64,000 nt of DNA from the NCBI GenBank assembly GCA_045646865.1, contig JAZRLM010000019.1, positions 1-64,000 of the forward strand. Reading direction: 5' to 3'. Source of the stretch: SIG440 sp045646865. Lineage in GTDB: Bacteria; Bacillota; Clostridia; Monoglobales; Monoglobaceae. A program made the translations under genes and the position numbers. The notes below the pieces were generated by a model. It was not told the DNA's origin and searched no databases. It saw only the letters and a program-made list of their open reading frames with translations. Of the stretch, positions 8,110 through 16,827 are shown piece by piece; positions within the stretch are counted from its first letter, which is position 1, and every line of letters starts with the position of its first letter.

Positions 8110-9692
8110 ATTCCCACCTTGATAAAATTTATGAAAAGATTACTAACCACAAAAACTTCGTTGTCAACGGTGGTGCAGGTAGTGGCAAAACATATGCACT
8201 TATTCAATCCTTGAAACATATATTTTCAAACAACCCAAAAGCCAGAGTTGCGTGCATTACTTACACTAATGTGGCAGTCAATGAAATTAAAGAAAGAGTT
8301 CCATTTGAAGGCTTATTCGTGGATACTATACACAACTTTGTTTGGGAGCTAATTAGAAATTATAAAAACAACTTATCATCTGCCATTGTCGAATTAGTAT
8401 CTGCTGAAAAAGAATCTAGAGGTACTGGTATTAGATATTCAGGCGAACAAGATATTACACATGATACTTACCATCCTGAAACAATCGAATATAAGGAATA
8501 CTTAAAAGTAGAAGATGGTATTATTTCTCACGATGAAGTCTTGAAATTAGGGCATTTTTTATTTTCAAAATATCCGTTAATAAATAAAATTTTAGCGGAT
8601 AAGTATGATTATATTTTCGTGGATGAATATCAAGATACTAGTAATTTGATAATTTCTTTGTTATTAGAAACTTTTATTAGTCACAATCCCCAAACGCTAA
8701 TTGGATTGTTTGGTGATCCAATGCAATCAATATATGGAACCGGTATCGGAGACGTCAGAAAATATATTATCGATGGTTTACTAGATGAGGTTGTAATCGA
8801 GGGGAATCGCCGTTGCTCCAAAAAAGTAATAAACCTTTTAAACAAAATAAGAACAGATATTGCCCAAACTCCTGAAAATTTAAATTTGGAAGGTAATGCT
8901 GTTTTTCTCTACTCAAATATCAGCACGGATATTGATGTTGTAAAACAGAATTCTGCATTTAAAGATTGGGATTTTAATGATTCTGAAAACACAAAAGAAT
9001 TGTATTTGACACATCGTTTAATATCACATAGGTACAATTTCCAATCATTTCTGTCCGTCTATACAAACACAGATAGAATTTTGGGAGATTCTCCCGATAA
9101 ACTAATTTCTCATTTGTTAAAACTCCAAGAAATGATCCGATTGTATCAAATGAAGAAATATTATGAATTTATAAAAGTAACTGATTATAAGATATTCCAT
9201 CACAAAGACAAGCAGGAACTTTATGCAAAAATTCAAATGCTTTCTGAAATGAAAGATTCTACAATTAAGGAAATAGTTCAATTTGCGCATGATTCAAAAA
9301 TTTGTCTTATTGATGATAAACTCAAACAGTTTGCTATTGATCACGAAGAAATCTACACCCAAGTTATGAGTATTAAATATGGTGAACTTGTTAATCTGTA
9401 TGAATACATTAACAAACATTCTCCGTATTCTACACAACACGGCATTAAAGGTGCTGAATTCAATGATGTGTTTGTAATACTTGATAATGGAAATTGGAAC
9501 AATTATAATTATGAACAATTACTCGGAACAGTGCGAAACCCCAATATATATGCCCGAACCCACAAGCTGTTTTATGTCAGTTGTTCTAGAGCCAAGAGAA
9601 ATTTGGTCGTTTATTGCCCTAACTTTAAGGAAAGCATGAGAGCGAAGACCGAAGAATGGTTTGGCAAAGAGAATATGATTATGATACAATAA
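8094..9692 (+). CDS. gajB: GajB-like UvrD/Rep-family helicase
   Basis: This superfamily 1A helicase has Walker A GGAGSGKT at residues 26-33, motif Ia YTNVAVNEI, Walker B DEYQDT near 177, motif IV-like GNRRCS, motif V HGIKGAEFNDV and motif VI FYVSCSRAK. Its 532 residues are short compared with full UvrD/PcrA (about 720) and close to GajB. In Gabija, GajB works with the GajA nuclease on phage DNA, sensing DNA ends and nucleotide depletion. The start overlaps gajA by 16 bases behind AAGGAGGG, so translation is coupled. It is the last gene of the defence run. Confidence 0.85.
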   Translation: MACKINSHLDKIYEKITNHKNFVVNGGAGSGKTYALIQSLKHIFSNNPKARVACITYTNVAVNEIKERVPFEGLFVDTIHNFVWELIRNYKNNLSSAIVELVSAEKESRGTGIRYSGEQDITHDTYHPETIEYKEYLKVEDGIISHDEVLKLGHFLFSKYPLINKILADKYDYIFVDEYQDTSNLIISLLLETFISHNPQTLIGLFGDPMQSIYGTGIGDVRKYIIDGLLDEVVIEGNRRCSKKVINLLNKIRTDIAQTPENLNLEGNAVFLYSNISTDIDVVKQNSAFKDWDFNDSENTKELYLTHRLISHRYNFQSFLSVYTNTDRILGDSPDKLISHLLKLQEMIRLYQMKKYYEFIKVTDYKIFHHKDKQELYAKIQMLSEMKDSTIKEIVQFAHDSKICLIDDKLKQFAIDHEEIYTQVMSIKYGELVNLYEYINKHSPYSTQHGIKGAEFNDVFVILDNGNWNNYNYEQLLGTVRNPNIYARTHKLFYVSCSRAKRNLVVYCPNFKESMRAKTEEWFGKENMIMIQ

Positions 9693-9737
9693 AATACAAA
9701 TTTATGTTCTATGCTGTACGTATATATTTTCTAAAAC

Positions 9738-9775
9738 AATAAGGATAGAGTGGAATTAATCGCTCTATCCTTATT
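9738..9775. terminator. Terminator hairpin between convergent transcripts
   Basis: The arms AATAAGGATAGAG (9738-9750) and CTCTATCCTTATT (9763-9775) pair over 13 bp with a 12-base loop and are followed by TTATA. It lies between the end of gajB and the 3' end of the leftward gene at 9782, so it can serve both strands. Confidence 0.7.
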
Positions 9776-9781
9776 TTATAA

Positions 9782-10345
9782 TTATTTACTTTCTAAGATC
9801 AGTTTTCTTGCAAGTATAAATAAGCTATTGTCTATCGGCGGAATATCTCTCGAAAGAGGATCTTTCATATATTCAACATCGGAATTAAAGTCAGGTTTTA
9901 CAGATTGATAAATTTTGTTTCGTGCATTGAACTCAGCTTCTGCATAAGTGATTTTACCGAATTTATAATCCTCAATAACGGGAGCGATTATTATTCTGAC
10001 TTTTCCAAGATTATTTTCATAAAAATCTGGTCGGAAGTACATATCTCGGTACTGCCATATTGCACAGTTTGCTATATCAACAAGCTCACCATAGCTATAA
10101 CCATTTGTTTGTCCTTTAATAAATGCATCGAAGAATATACGATTTGATTTTGCTCTTGCATCGGAATATCCTAACCCGTTCTGCACCTCGGTTAAAATAT
10201 CTCCGATACAACTTTTGACAAAAACGATAGCTTCATTAGTTGCATTGCAGGGTGCCGATTCTCTCGGCACCTCTGCAGCATTCACAGAAAAAGAGCTTAT
10301 TAAAATTGATACGATTGATATGATGGATATGATTGATTTTTTCAT
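9782..10345 (-). CDS. Secreted protein of unknown function
   Basis: The 187-residue product has a classical signal peptide: MKKS, a run of Ile/Ser/Val to about residue 19, and a likely cleavage after NAA near residue 24. The mature part has two Cys (in APCNA and KSCIG) and no recognisable catalytic motif. The start follows GGAGG. It is the last gene of a leftward cluster with the DUF6809-like and TnpV-like genes, so it probably travelled with a mobile element. I do not recognise the family. Confidence 0.65.
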   Translation of the reverse strand: MKKSIISIISIVSILISSFSVNAAEVPRESAPCNATNEAIVFVKSCIGDILTEVQNGLGYSDARAKSNRIFFDAFIKGQTNGYSYGELVDIANCAIWQYRDMYFRPDFYENNLGKVRIIIAPVIEDYKFGKITYAEAEFNARNKIYQSVKPDFNSDVEYMKDPLSRDIPPIDNSLFILARKLILESK

Positions 10346-10366
10346 TATATATACCTCCGTTATAAT

Positions 10367-10654
10367 CTAATCTTTCAGTATGATGCTATTATCAGAAAAC
10401 AAGCTATCGCACATCATCATAACACCAAGTCTGAATCCTATTTTGAAATTCTCAACACCGCTTGTAGCACTTATTTCATCACTTGCATTTACAAGCTCAT
10501 TAAAAAGTTTCAAGTTTTCTCCATTTAATTTCTTTGACAGTTTACTTTCGATGTCAGAAAAGGTTCTTACAGCTTTTTCATAAGGAAGAGGTTTTCTGTT
10601 TCGATTTTCGTTAGGATTGATGTTTCCGTAATATAATTCATCAAGAAAGCTCAT
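10367..10654 (-). CDS. DUF6809-like small protein
   Basis: The 95-residue soluble protein begins MSFLDELYYGNINPNE and ends with FKIGFRLGVMMM, a layout I associate with DUF6809 proteins found beside transposon and conjugative-element genes. The middle is charged and helical. Its start overlaps the end of the TnpV-like gene in an ATGA arrangement, so the two are translationally coupled. The function is unknown. Confidence 0.6.
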   Translation of the reverse strand: MSFLDELYYGNINPNENRNRKPLPYEKAVRTFSDIESKLSKKLNGENLKLFNELVNASDEISATSGVENFKIGFRLGVMMMCDSLFSDNSIILKD

Positions 10655-11037
10655 TTTCGCACCTCCATCGAATAGACAAAATCTCGCAATACAAATTCTT
10701 CAGCCGAGTGGCGAATGTTGTTCATTGCACCAACCCAAGCCATTTGGTCTTTTGCTTTGAGTTCCTCAGTGATGCCTTGCTTGACCGCCATATCCTTAAT
10801 AAGCCTATCAACCATCTCCTTTGCAGATGTGTCAATTTCTTCAAGATATGCAAGCCAAGTTCCGTTGAGCATTTTCATTGAGTAGAAAGCAGGACGGTTT
10901 TCTTTGATAAATATTGAGTGAATCCGTCCATACCTGCCGATATTATACACTTTATCATCAGGTACAGTTAGATTTGGAATGTAATAATCGCCGCTTTTGA
11001 CATACTCAATTCCGTTTTCAATAAATTTTTCTTTCAT
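10651..11037 (-). CDS. tnpV: TnpV-like transposon-encoded protein
   Basis: The 128-residue protein shows the TnpV layout: an N-terminal GDYYIPNL segment, GRYGRIHSIFIKENRPA, a helix with YLEEID, and the C-terminal block QMAWVGAMNNIRHSAEEFV. TnpV-type proteins are encoded by Tn4451-like mobilisable elements; their role is unclear. The start follows AAAGGAGG. It heads a three-gene leftward group that marks the right side of the accessory island. No recombinase or mobilisation gene lies with it here. Confidence 0.72.
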   Translation of the reverse strand: MKEKFIENGIEYVKSGDYYIPNLTVPDDKVYNIGRYGRIHSIFIKENRPAFYSMKMLNGTWLAYLEEIDTSAKEMVDRLIKDMAVKQGITEELKAKDQMAWVGAMNNIRHSAEEFVLRDFVYSMEVRK

Positions 11038-11119
11038 AGCGTAAACGCCTCCTTTAAATTTGGTATCTTCATTTTATCAGAAGGCATTTACTTTGACGAA
11101 TGTGCGGATAAAAAGAAAA

Positions 11120-11149
11120 GAGGAAAACCCATTTTACTGAGTTTTCCTC
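11120..11149 (-). terminator. Leftward terminator
   Basis: GAGGAAAAC at 11120-11128 pairs with GTTTTCCTC at 11141-11149. Read on the minus strand the hairpin is followed by TTTTCTTTTT. It fits termination of leftward transcripts from the EamA gene before the mobile-element cluster. Confidence 0.65.
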
Positions 11150-11237
11150 ATCTTCTTACCTCGCAATGCTCGTATTCCTATCAACTGTCCTTAGGAACCC
11201 GATGCAAATGCTGTGGCGTTTTTGTGTTCGTCATTGA

Positions 11238-12089
11238 TTAAGATAAAAGCGCAACAAAAATTCCTGACAGAATAATTAGTGTACACATCAGTTTATATAA
11301 GATGTTCTTTTCCTTGAAAACAAGCCAGCCGGTGAGAACGGTGACAATAACAGAGGATTGCTTGATAACCGTCATAACTGTTACCTGGCTTTCAGGATTG
11401 GCATTTGCTTCAAACAAGAGCAGGTCACCAAGAACAAGAGAAATGCTCATCAAGGGAACCCAGTAATTTGTGCGAAGCGTAGAAAAAGAGATTTTTTCTT
11501 TTCGTATAATGATAATTACTCCGTATATCAATGCCATAAAAAACATAAACCAGAATTGCAATTGTTTAGACGTCATATGCTGCATAAGAATTTTGTCCAT
11601 TGTTCCTGAAATTGCATTGAAAAAACAGCATAAAAGCGCGGCGGCAAGAGAATATATGGTTAATCCTTTGGCGTTTGCACCTTTTTTTAGATTAACAAGA
11701 AAAAGTCCTGTAAGAACCAATAACATACCGGTTACCTTGTAGAAAGTAAGACTTTCACCCAAGACAAAAATGCCAAGGAGTGTTGAAAAAATCATTCTTG
11801 ATAAGTCTATTATTCCGTAAAGACTGACAGACATAGCTTTGATGGCTTTAAGAGAGAAAATCCATGCGGTACAGCACACACCAGCCTTAACAAATGCCCA
11901 GAAGATGTGTATTGGTGCAAGCTTAATGGCGACATTTAAATAAGGAATAGTAAGGATAAAACCGATAAGAGTATAGAAAAACAGTATTTCAATAGAACTG
12001 CTTTTTTTAAGAGCAGCTTTTTTCATACCTTCCCGTGTGCCTTTTAAAAGTCCGTATATAAGTACAAAAATAATCCATAATTTGTTCAT
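11238..12089 (-). CDS. EamA/DMT-family membrane transporter
   Basis: The 283-residue protein is almost entirely hydrophobic, with about ten predicted membrane helices in two similar halves, as in drug/metabolite transporters. The first-half end GESLTFYKVTGMLLVLTGLFLV is matched by KEKNILYKLMCTLIILSGIF at the end of the second half, which is the typical EamA repeat. The substrate cannot be told. It stands alone, divergent from the TRAP genes, with a terminator on its left side. Confidence 0.82.
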   Translation of the reverse strand: MNKLWIIFVLIYGLLKGTREGMKKAALKKSSSIEILFFYTLIGFILTIPYLNVAIKLAPIHIFWAFVKAGVCCTAWIFSLKAIKAMSVSLYGIIDLSRMIFSTLLGIFVLGESLTFYKVTGMLLVLTGLFLVNLKKGANAKGLTIYSLAAALLCCFFNAISGTMDKILMQHMTSKQLQFWFMFFMALIYGVIIIIRKEKISFSTLRTNYWVPLMSISLVLGDLLLFEANANPESQVTVMTVIKQSSVIVTVLTGWLVFKEKNILYKLMCTLIILSGIFVALLS

Positions 12090-12211
12090 AACAATACCTC
12101 ATTAAAAAACTAACTGAATGATTATACTATTTTTTAAAACAAAAATCAAGAGCAGGATACAGTAAAGAATATAAAAAATTAGTTTTTTGAAGGTAAAATT
12201 TCACTTTATAC

Positions 12212-12240
12212 TTGAAAAATCTAAGAAAATGGTATATAAT
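12212..12240 (+). promoter_or_regulatory. Promoter of the TRAP uptake operon
   Basis: -35 TTGAAA at 12212-12217, a 17-bp spacer and -10 TATAAT at 12235-12240 lie 44 bases before the binding-protein start. Confidence 0.65.
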
Positions 12241-12284
12241 ATAATCGGTATAGTTTTGAAGACTAAAATAAGGAGGAAATTAAA

Positions 12285-13247
12285 ATGAAGAAAATTCTTT
12301 CAATTGTACTTGTATTGGCACTTGTGCTTGCGCTCGCTGCTTGCGGAGGCGCTGAAGGTACTACAAAAATGACAATGGGTACAGGCGGTACATCAGGTAC
12401 ATATTACGGCTACGGCGGTATACTTGGTCAGTATATTACCAACAAGGCCGGTATCAATGTTACCGTTGTTTCAACAGACGGTTCTAAGGCTAATATTCAG
12501 GAAATCGATGCAGGCAACTATCAGCTTGGTACAGTTCAGTCAGACGTTATGACATATGCCTGGGAAGGTTCACGTTCATTTGAAGAAGATGGCAAGATTG
12601 ATTCTTTCCGTGTTGTAGCTGGTCTTTATGCCGAGGCTGTTCAGCTTGTTACAATGGATCCTTCAATTAAGAGCGTTGCAGACCTTAAGGGTAAGTCAGT
12701 TTCAATCGGTGCTCCCGGTTCAGGTGTTTATTTTAATGCTATGGACGTTCTTACTGCAGCAGGTCTTACAGAAAATGATATCAAAGCTCAGTATCAGTCA
12801 TTTGCTGACAGTGCAGATGCATTAAAGGATGGCAAGATTGATGCTGCATTCATTGTTGCAGGACCTCCAACACCTGCAATCACAGAACTTTGTACAACAA
12901 GCAATGCATATCTTGTTCCCATTGACGGAGCAGTTGCGGAAGCTCTTATGGCAACATGCCCCTTCTATTCAGTACACAAGATTCCTGCAGGCTCATATAA
13001 CGGCCAGACAGAGGATGTGCTGACTGTTACAGTAAAGGCTACATTGATTGTAAATGCTGATGCATCAGAGGATGATGTATATAAACTTACAGCAGCAATC
13101 TATGATAATATTGATGCAATTACAGCAGAACACGCTAAGGGTGCAGAACTCAGCCTTCAGAATGCAACAGAAGGTATAGCTGTTCCTTTCCATGCAGGTG
13201 CTGCAAAGTATTTTAAAGAAAAAGGTATTGAAGTAGCAGTTCAGTAA
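12285..13247 (+). CDS. TAXI-family TRAP transporter solute-binding lipoprotein
   Basis: A lipoprotein signal peptide ends in the lipobox LALAACGG with Cys20 as the lipidation site. The mature protein has the TAXI-family opening MGTGGTSGTYYGYGG, then LKGKSVSIGAPGSG and DGKIDAAFIVAG. TAXI proteins capture a substrate outside the membrane and hand it to a fused TRAP permease, driven by an ion gradient. The ligand is unknown; some family members bind glutamate or other carboxylates. The start follows AGGAGG. The permease gene follows after a hairpin. Confidence 0.9.
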   Translation: MKKILSIVLVLALVLALAACGGAEGTTKMTMGTGGTSGTYYGYGGILGQYITNKAGINVTVVSTDGSKANIQEIDAGNYQLGTVQSDVMTYAWEGSRSFEEDGKIDSFRVVAGLYAEAVQLVTMDPSIKSVADLKGKSVSIGAPGSGVYFNAMDVLTAAGLTENDIKAQYQSFADSADALKDGKIDAAFIVAGPPTPAITELCTTSNAYLVPIDGAVAEALMATCPFYSVHKIPAGSYNGQTEDVLTVTVKATLIVNADASEDDVYKLTAAIYDNIDAITAEHAKGAELSLQNATEGIAVPFHAGAAKYFKEKGIEVAVQ

Positions 13248-13267
13248 TTACAAAGGTTTAATATTAA

Positions 13268-13298
13268 ATGGCTGCGGCAAAACCGTCGTAGCCATTTT
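13268..13298 (+). terminator. Intra-operon hairpin (probable attenuator)
   Basis: ATGGCTGCGG (13268-13277) pairs imperfectly with CCGTCGTAGCCAT (13283-13295), and TTTT follows. Such a leaky terminator between a binding-protein gene and its permease gene commonly keeps the permease level lower. Confidence 0.5.
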
Positions 13299-13317
13299 GG
13301 TATGTCTAGGAGGTATT

Positions 13318-15255
13318 ATGGGTTTTTTCAGCAAATCAAAGACATCTGTTGAACAAGCGCCAATGGATTTGGAATCCGTAATGAAAAAATTTGACCGTGA
13401 ATCAAATACCCGTGTGTGGGAAGGTGTTCCTAAAATTATTGTAAGCGCTTTTCTTGCGATTTTTTCGGTATTTTGTATTTATGTTACTCTTTTTGCAAGT
13501 TGGCTTGAGGAATTCAGATTAACAACTTTTGTTGCGTATATTGTGTTTCTTGGATACATTGTATATCCTGCTAAAAAGGGTAAGCAAAAAGTGAATTTTA
13601 TGCCTTGGTATGATGTAATTCTTTTGGTTATGGGTACAGGAGCATTTTTATACTTTGCTTTTAACGCAAAAGATATTGTTGCTCAGGGCAGCAAGTTTGA
13701 AACTTATCAGATAATAATAGGTATACTTGGTATAGTTTCACTTCTTGAGGTGTGTCGTCGCAGCGTTGGACTACCTATAGTGATTGTGGCAGCCGTGTTT
13801 ATCGTATATGCCTTATTCTGGGGAACAACCAATCCCAAATTCTGGGGTAAGGTTAAATATGTTGTACCCCGTTTGTTTTACAGCAAAGAAGGTATACTTT
13901 CAACGCCTGTTAATGTTTGTTCAAAGTTTATTGTTGTGTTTATTATTTTTGGTGCCTTTCTTGAGAGAACGGGAATTGCAGATTTCTTTATAAAGATTTC
14001 AAATGCGATTGTAGGTCGTTTTTCAGGTGGTCCTGCAAAGGTTGCGGTTGTTGCAAGTGCACTTGAAGGTATGGTTTCAGGTTCATCTGTTGCCAATACG
14101 GTTGGCTCGGGTGCCGTTACCATTCCGCTTATGAAAAAAACAGGCTATAAACCTGAATTTGCCGCTGCTGCCGAGGCTTCGGCATCTACCGGCGGACAGA
14201 TAATGCCTCCGATTATGGGTGCGGCGGCATTCCTTATGGCTGAGGCGTTGGGCAGACCTTATAGTGATATTGTTGTACGTGCTATACTGCCTGCCATTTT
14301 GTATTTTGCAGGTGTCTTTATAACAGTTCATCTTGAGGCAAAGAAGAATGGTCTAAGAGGCTTAAGCAAGGAAGAACTTCCAAGAGTTTTGCCACTTTTG
14401 AAACAGTTATATTTATTGATACCTCTTATTTTGCTCATATATCTGGTTGGTACAAATCAGCGCTCTATTGCTTATGCGGCTGCTATTGCCATTATTGCGG
14501 CAATTGCGGTAAGTATGTTCAAAAAAGAGACCCGTATGACCCCCAAACGCATTTGGGAAGCTCTTGCTGCTGGTGGTCAGGGAATGATTGCTGTTGCCAC
14601 AGCCTGTGGTGTGGCAGGAATTATAGCAGGTATTATTTCATCAACCGGTCTTGCAAATATTTTGCTTAACGGAATTGTTGCTGTTGCCGGTAATCAGGTT
14701 ATTGTTGCTTTATTCCTGACAATGATATGTTGTATTGTTCTTGGTATGGGTGTTCCCACAACTGCAAATTATTGCATTATGGCGGCAACCTGCGCACCCA
14801 TTCTGACTCGTATGGGTGTTCCTCCCATTGCAGCACACTTTTTTGTGTTCTATTTCGGTATTGTTGCTGACCTTACACCGCCGGTTGCGCTGGCGGCATA
14901 TGCAGGGGCGGCTATTGCTCAGGCAAATCCGATGAAAACGGCAGTTACAGCAACAAAATTGGCTATCGGTGCATTTATCGTTCCTTATATATTTGCACTT
15001 AATCCTGCAATGTTGCTTGTTAACACTACTGCGCCTGAGGTTGCGCTTATCTGTGTGACATCATTACTTGGTATGTTTGCAGTTTCGGCGTCGCTTGAGG
15101 GATATTTTATTCATGATATGCCTTGGTATCAGCGTATAATGTCACTTGTTGGCGGATTATTGCTTATCTATCCAGGTATTGTTACAGACAGTATAGGCAT
15201 TGGTTTAGTGGTTATGGTGGCACTTATACAGCTTGCTACCAGAAAGAAAATTTAA
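13318..15255 (+). CDS. TRAP transporter fused permease (DctMQ type, TAXI-associated)
   Basis: The 645-residue membrane protein joins the small DctQ-like and large DctM-like subunits in one chain, as usual for TAXI systems. A short cytosolic N-terminus is followed by about five helices, and then the DctM part with the conserved blocks GSGAVTIPLMKKTG, ASTGGQIMPPIMGAA, GMGVPTTANY and TPPVALAAYAGA. The ATG at 13318 is placed correctly behind AGGAGG (13308-13313). It imports the solute bound by the upstream lipoprotein. A strong terminator follows. Confidence 0.9.
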   Translation: MGFFSKSKTSVEQAPMDLESVMKKFDRESNTRVWEGVPKIIVSAFLAIFSVFCIYVTLFASWLEEFRLTTFVAYIVFLGYIVYPAKKGKQKVNFMPWYDVILLVMGTGAFLYFAFNAKDIVAQGSKFETYQIIIGILGIVSLLEVCRRSVGLPIVIVAAVFIVYALFWGTTNPKFWGKVKYVVPRLFYSKEGILSTPVNVCSKFIVVFIIFGAFLERTGIADFFIKISNAIVGRFSGGPAKVAVVASALEGMVSGSSVANTVGSGAVTIPLMKKTGYKPEFAAAAEASASTGGQIMPPIMGAAAFLMAEALGRPYSDIVVRAILPAILYFAGVFITVHLEAKKNGLRGLSKEELPRVLPLLKQLYLLIPLILLIYLVGTNQRSIAYAAAIAIIAAIAVSMFKKETRMTPKRIWEALAAGGQGMIAVATACGVAGIIAGIISSTGLANILLNGIVAVAGNQVIVALFLTMICCIVLGMGVPTTANYCIMAATCAPILTRMGVPPIAAHFFVFYFGIVADLTPPVALAAYAGAAIAQANPMKTAVTATKLAIGAFIVPYIFALNPAMLLVNTTAPEVALICVTSLLGMFAVSASLEGYFIHDMPWYQRIMSLVGGLLLIYPGIVTDSIGIGLVVMVALIQLATRKKI

Positions 15256-15274
15256 AATAACATAGTTATGTATT

Positions 15275-15305
15275 TAGTCTCAAAAGATATAGTCTTTTGG
15301 GACTA
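15275..15305 (+). terminator. Terminator of the TRAP operon
   Basis: TAGTCTCAAAAGA (15275-15287) and TCTTTTGGGACTA (15293-15305) form a 13-bp stem with one G-T pair and a 5-base loop, followed by AAATTTTTT. Confidence 0.8.
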
Positions 15306-15325
15306 AAATTTTTTATAGATTTGTA

Positions 15326-15354
15326 TTGAATTTGATTTGATTTTGTGTTATAAT
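15326..15354 (+). promoter_or_regulatory. Promoter of the MATE gene
   Basis: -35 TTGAAT at 15326-15331, a 17-bp spacer and -10 TATAAT at 15349-15354 precede the gene by about 36 bases. Confidence 0.6.
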
Positions 15355-15390
15355 TATAGCCGTTAAAATTTCAGAATGAGGTAGAAAAAC

Positions 15391-16764
15391 GTGTTAAAAA
15401 AACTATTTACACCTACAGATATGACTGTGGGTACTCCGTGGAAAAGTATTGTTACATTTACATTGCCCATGCTTATAGGAAACATTGCACAGCAGCTTTA
15501 CAATACTATTGACAGCATTGTTGTTGGCAAATACATAGGCGACAATGCTCTTGCGGCTGTTGGTAGTGCGGCGCCTTTGCTTAATATGCTGCTTGTACTG
15601 TTTATCGGTATTTCGGCAGGTGCAAGCATTATGGTTTCTCAGTATTTTGGTGCAAGAAACCGAAACGGCGTTTCATATACAATAGGCAATAGTGTTACGG
15701 TAACAATATTATCTTGTATATTTCTTATTATTGTGGCAACGCCTGTTATAAGACCGGTACTAAAGATGCTTAATACACCTGAGTCAATTATTGACGGTTG
15801 CGCTGATTATCTTATAATTTCCCTTGTAGGTATTGCGGGTATGGGGTTTTATAATATCCTTAGCGGAATAATAAGAGGATTGGGAGATTCTTTTTCGCCA
15901 CTTGTATATTTGCTTGTTGCAACAGTAATCAATATTGTTCTTGATATATATTTTGTTGCGTCACTTAAGATGGGTGTAGGTGGCGTTGCTCTTGCAACTG
16001 TAATTGCTCAGATTATTTCTTCTGTGTTATGCTTTATAAAACTTGCTAAGATGACAGAGTTTTTTGATTTTAAAGTGAAGTATCTTAAGCCTGTTGGCAC
16101 ATATGTTAAAACAATTATACGTCTTGGCTTGCCATCAGGATTGACACAGGCAATTTTTTCTTCAGCTATGATAATTGTTCAGTCGCTGACCAATCAGTTT
16201 GGAGAACTATTTATTGCGAGTAATGTTGTGATTATGCGTGTTGACGGATTTGCTATGATGCCCAATTTCTCATTTGGTATGGCAATGACCACCTATGCAG
16301 GTCAGAATGTTGGTGCAGGACTTTATGACCGTGTAATTAAAGGTGCAAAGCAGGGCACATGGCTTGCTGTGGGTTGTTCTACGGCTATTACAGGTATAAT
16401 ACTGTTGTTTGGCAAAGGTCTGATGAGTATTTTTACCGAAACACAGGCTCTTGTTGATATGAGCTATTATCTGATGAAAATTCTTGCGGCAGGATATATT
16501 GCGGTTGCCGTTACACAAAGCTTGTCAGGCGTTATGCGCGGAGCAGGTGATACAATGACTCCAATGTGGATATCACTTGCAACAACTGTTATAATCCGTG
16601 TTCCTATTGCTTATGGAATTTCGTATCTGACAAGAACTCCTGAATTGCCAATCGGTCGTTGTGAATGTATTCAGATTTCGCTATTGCTGTCATGGGTAAT
16701 TGGTGCGCTGTTGACTGCGATTTTTTATCGTATTGGTAAATGGAAGAATAAGGCTATTAAATAA
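15391..16764 (+). CDS. MATE-family multidrug/toxin exporter
   Basis: The 457-residue protein has twelve hydrophobic segments in two homologous halves. Family hallmarks include LPMLIGNIAQQLYNTIDSIVVG and VGSAAPL near the start, GISAGASIMVSQYFG, and in the second half GMAMTTYAGQNVGAG and GVMRGAGDTMTPMW. MATE proteins export drugs or metabolites in exchange for Na+ or H+; the substrate is not evident. The start is GTG 15391 behind GAGGTAG. It has its own promoter and terminator. Confidence 0.9.
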   Translation: MLKKLFTPTDMTVGTPWKSIVTFTLPMLIGNIAQQLYNTIDSIVVGKYIGDNALAAVGSAAPLLNMLLVLFIGISAGASIMVSQYFGARNRNGVSYTIGNSVTVTILSCIFLIIVATPVIRPVLKMLNTPESIIDGCADYLIISLVGIAGMGFYNILSGIIRGLGDSFSPLVYLLVATVINIVLDIYFVASLKMGVGGVALATVIAQIISSVLCFIKLAKMTEFFDFKVKYLKPVGTYVKTIIRLGLPSGLTQAIFSSAMIIVQSLTNQFGELFIASNVVIMRVDGFAMMPNFSFGMAMTTYAGQNVGAGLYDRVIKGAKQGTWLAVGCSTAITGIILLFGKGLMSIFTETQALVDMSYYLMKILAAGYIAVAVTQSLSGVMRGAGDTMTPMWISLATTVIIRVPIAYGISYLTRTPELPIGRCECIQISLLLSWVIGALLTAIFYRIGKWKNKAIK

Positions 16765-16767
16765 TAG

Positions 16768-16795
16768 AAAATCCGTTCTTTTTGAACGGATTTTT
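16768..16795. terminator. Terminator of the MATE gene
   Basis: AAAATCCGTTC (16768-16778) pairs with GAACGGATTTT and runs into TTTTT. A-rich and T-rich flanks let it act on both converging transcripts. Confidence 0.85.
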
Positions 16796-16827
16796 AGATT
16801 AAAGAAACAAATTGTTGAGTAAATGTA

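Noticed and set aside
11181..11234. Minus-strand 17-codon ORF just after the EamA gene, and a frame after it ending GKKMRKTQ
   Set aside because: No ribosome binding site and no recognisable family; probably chance or an unidentified remnant.
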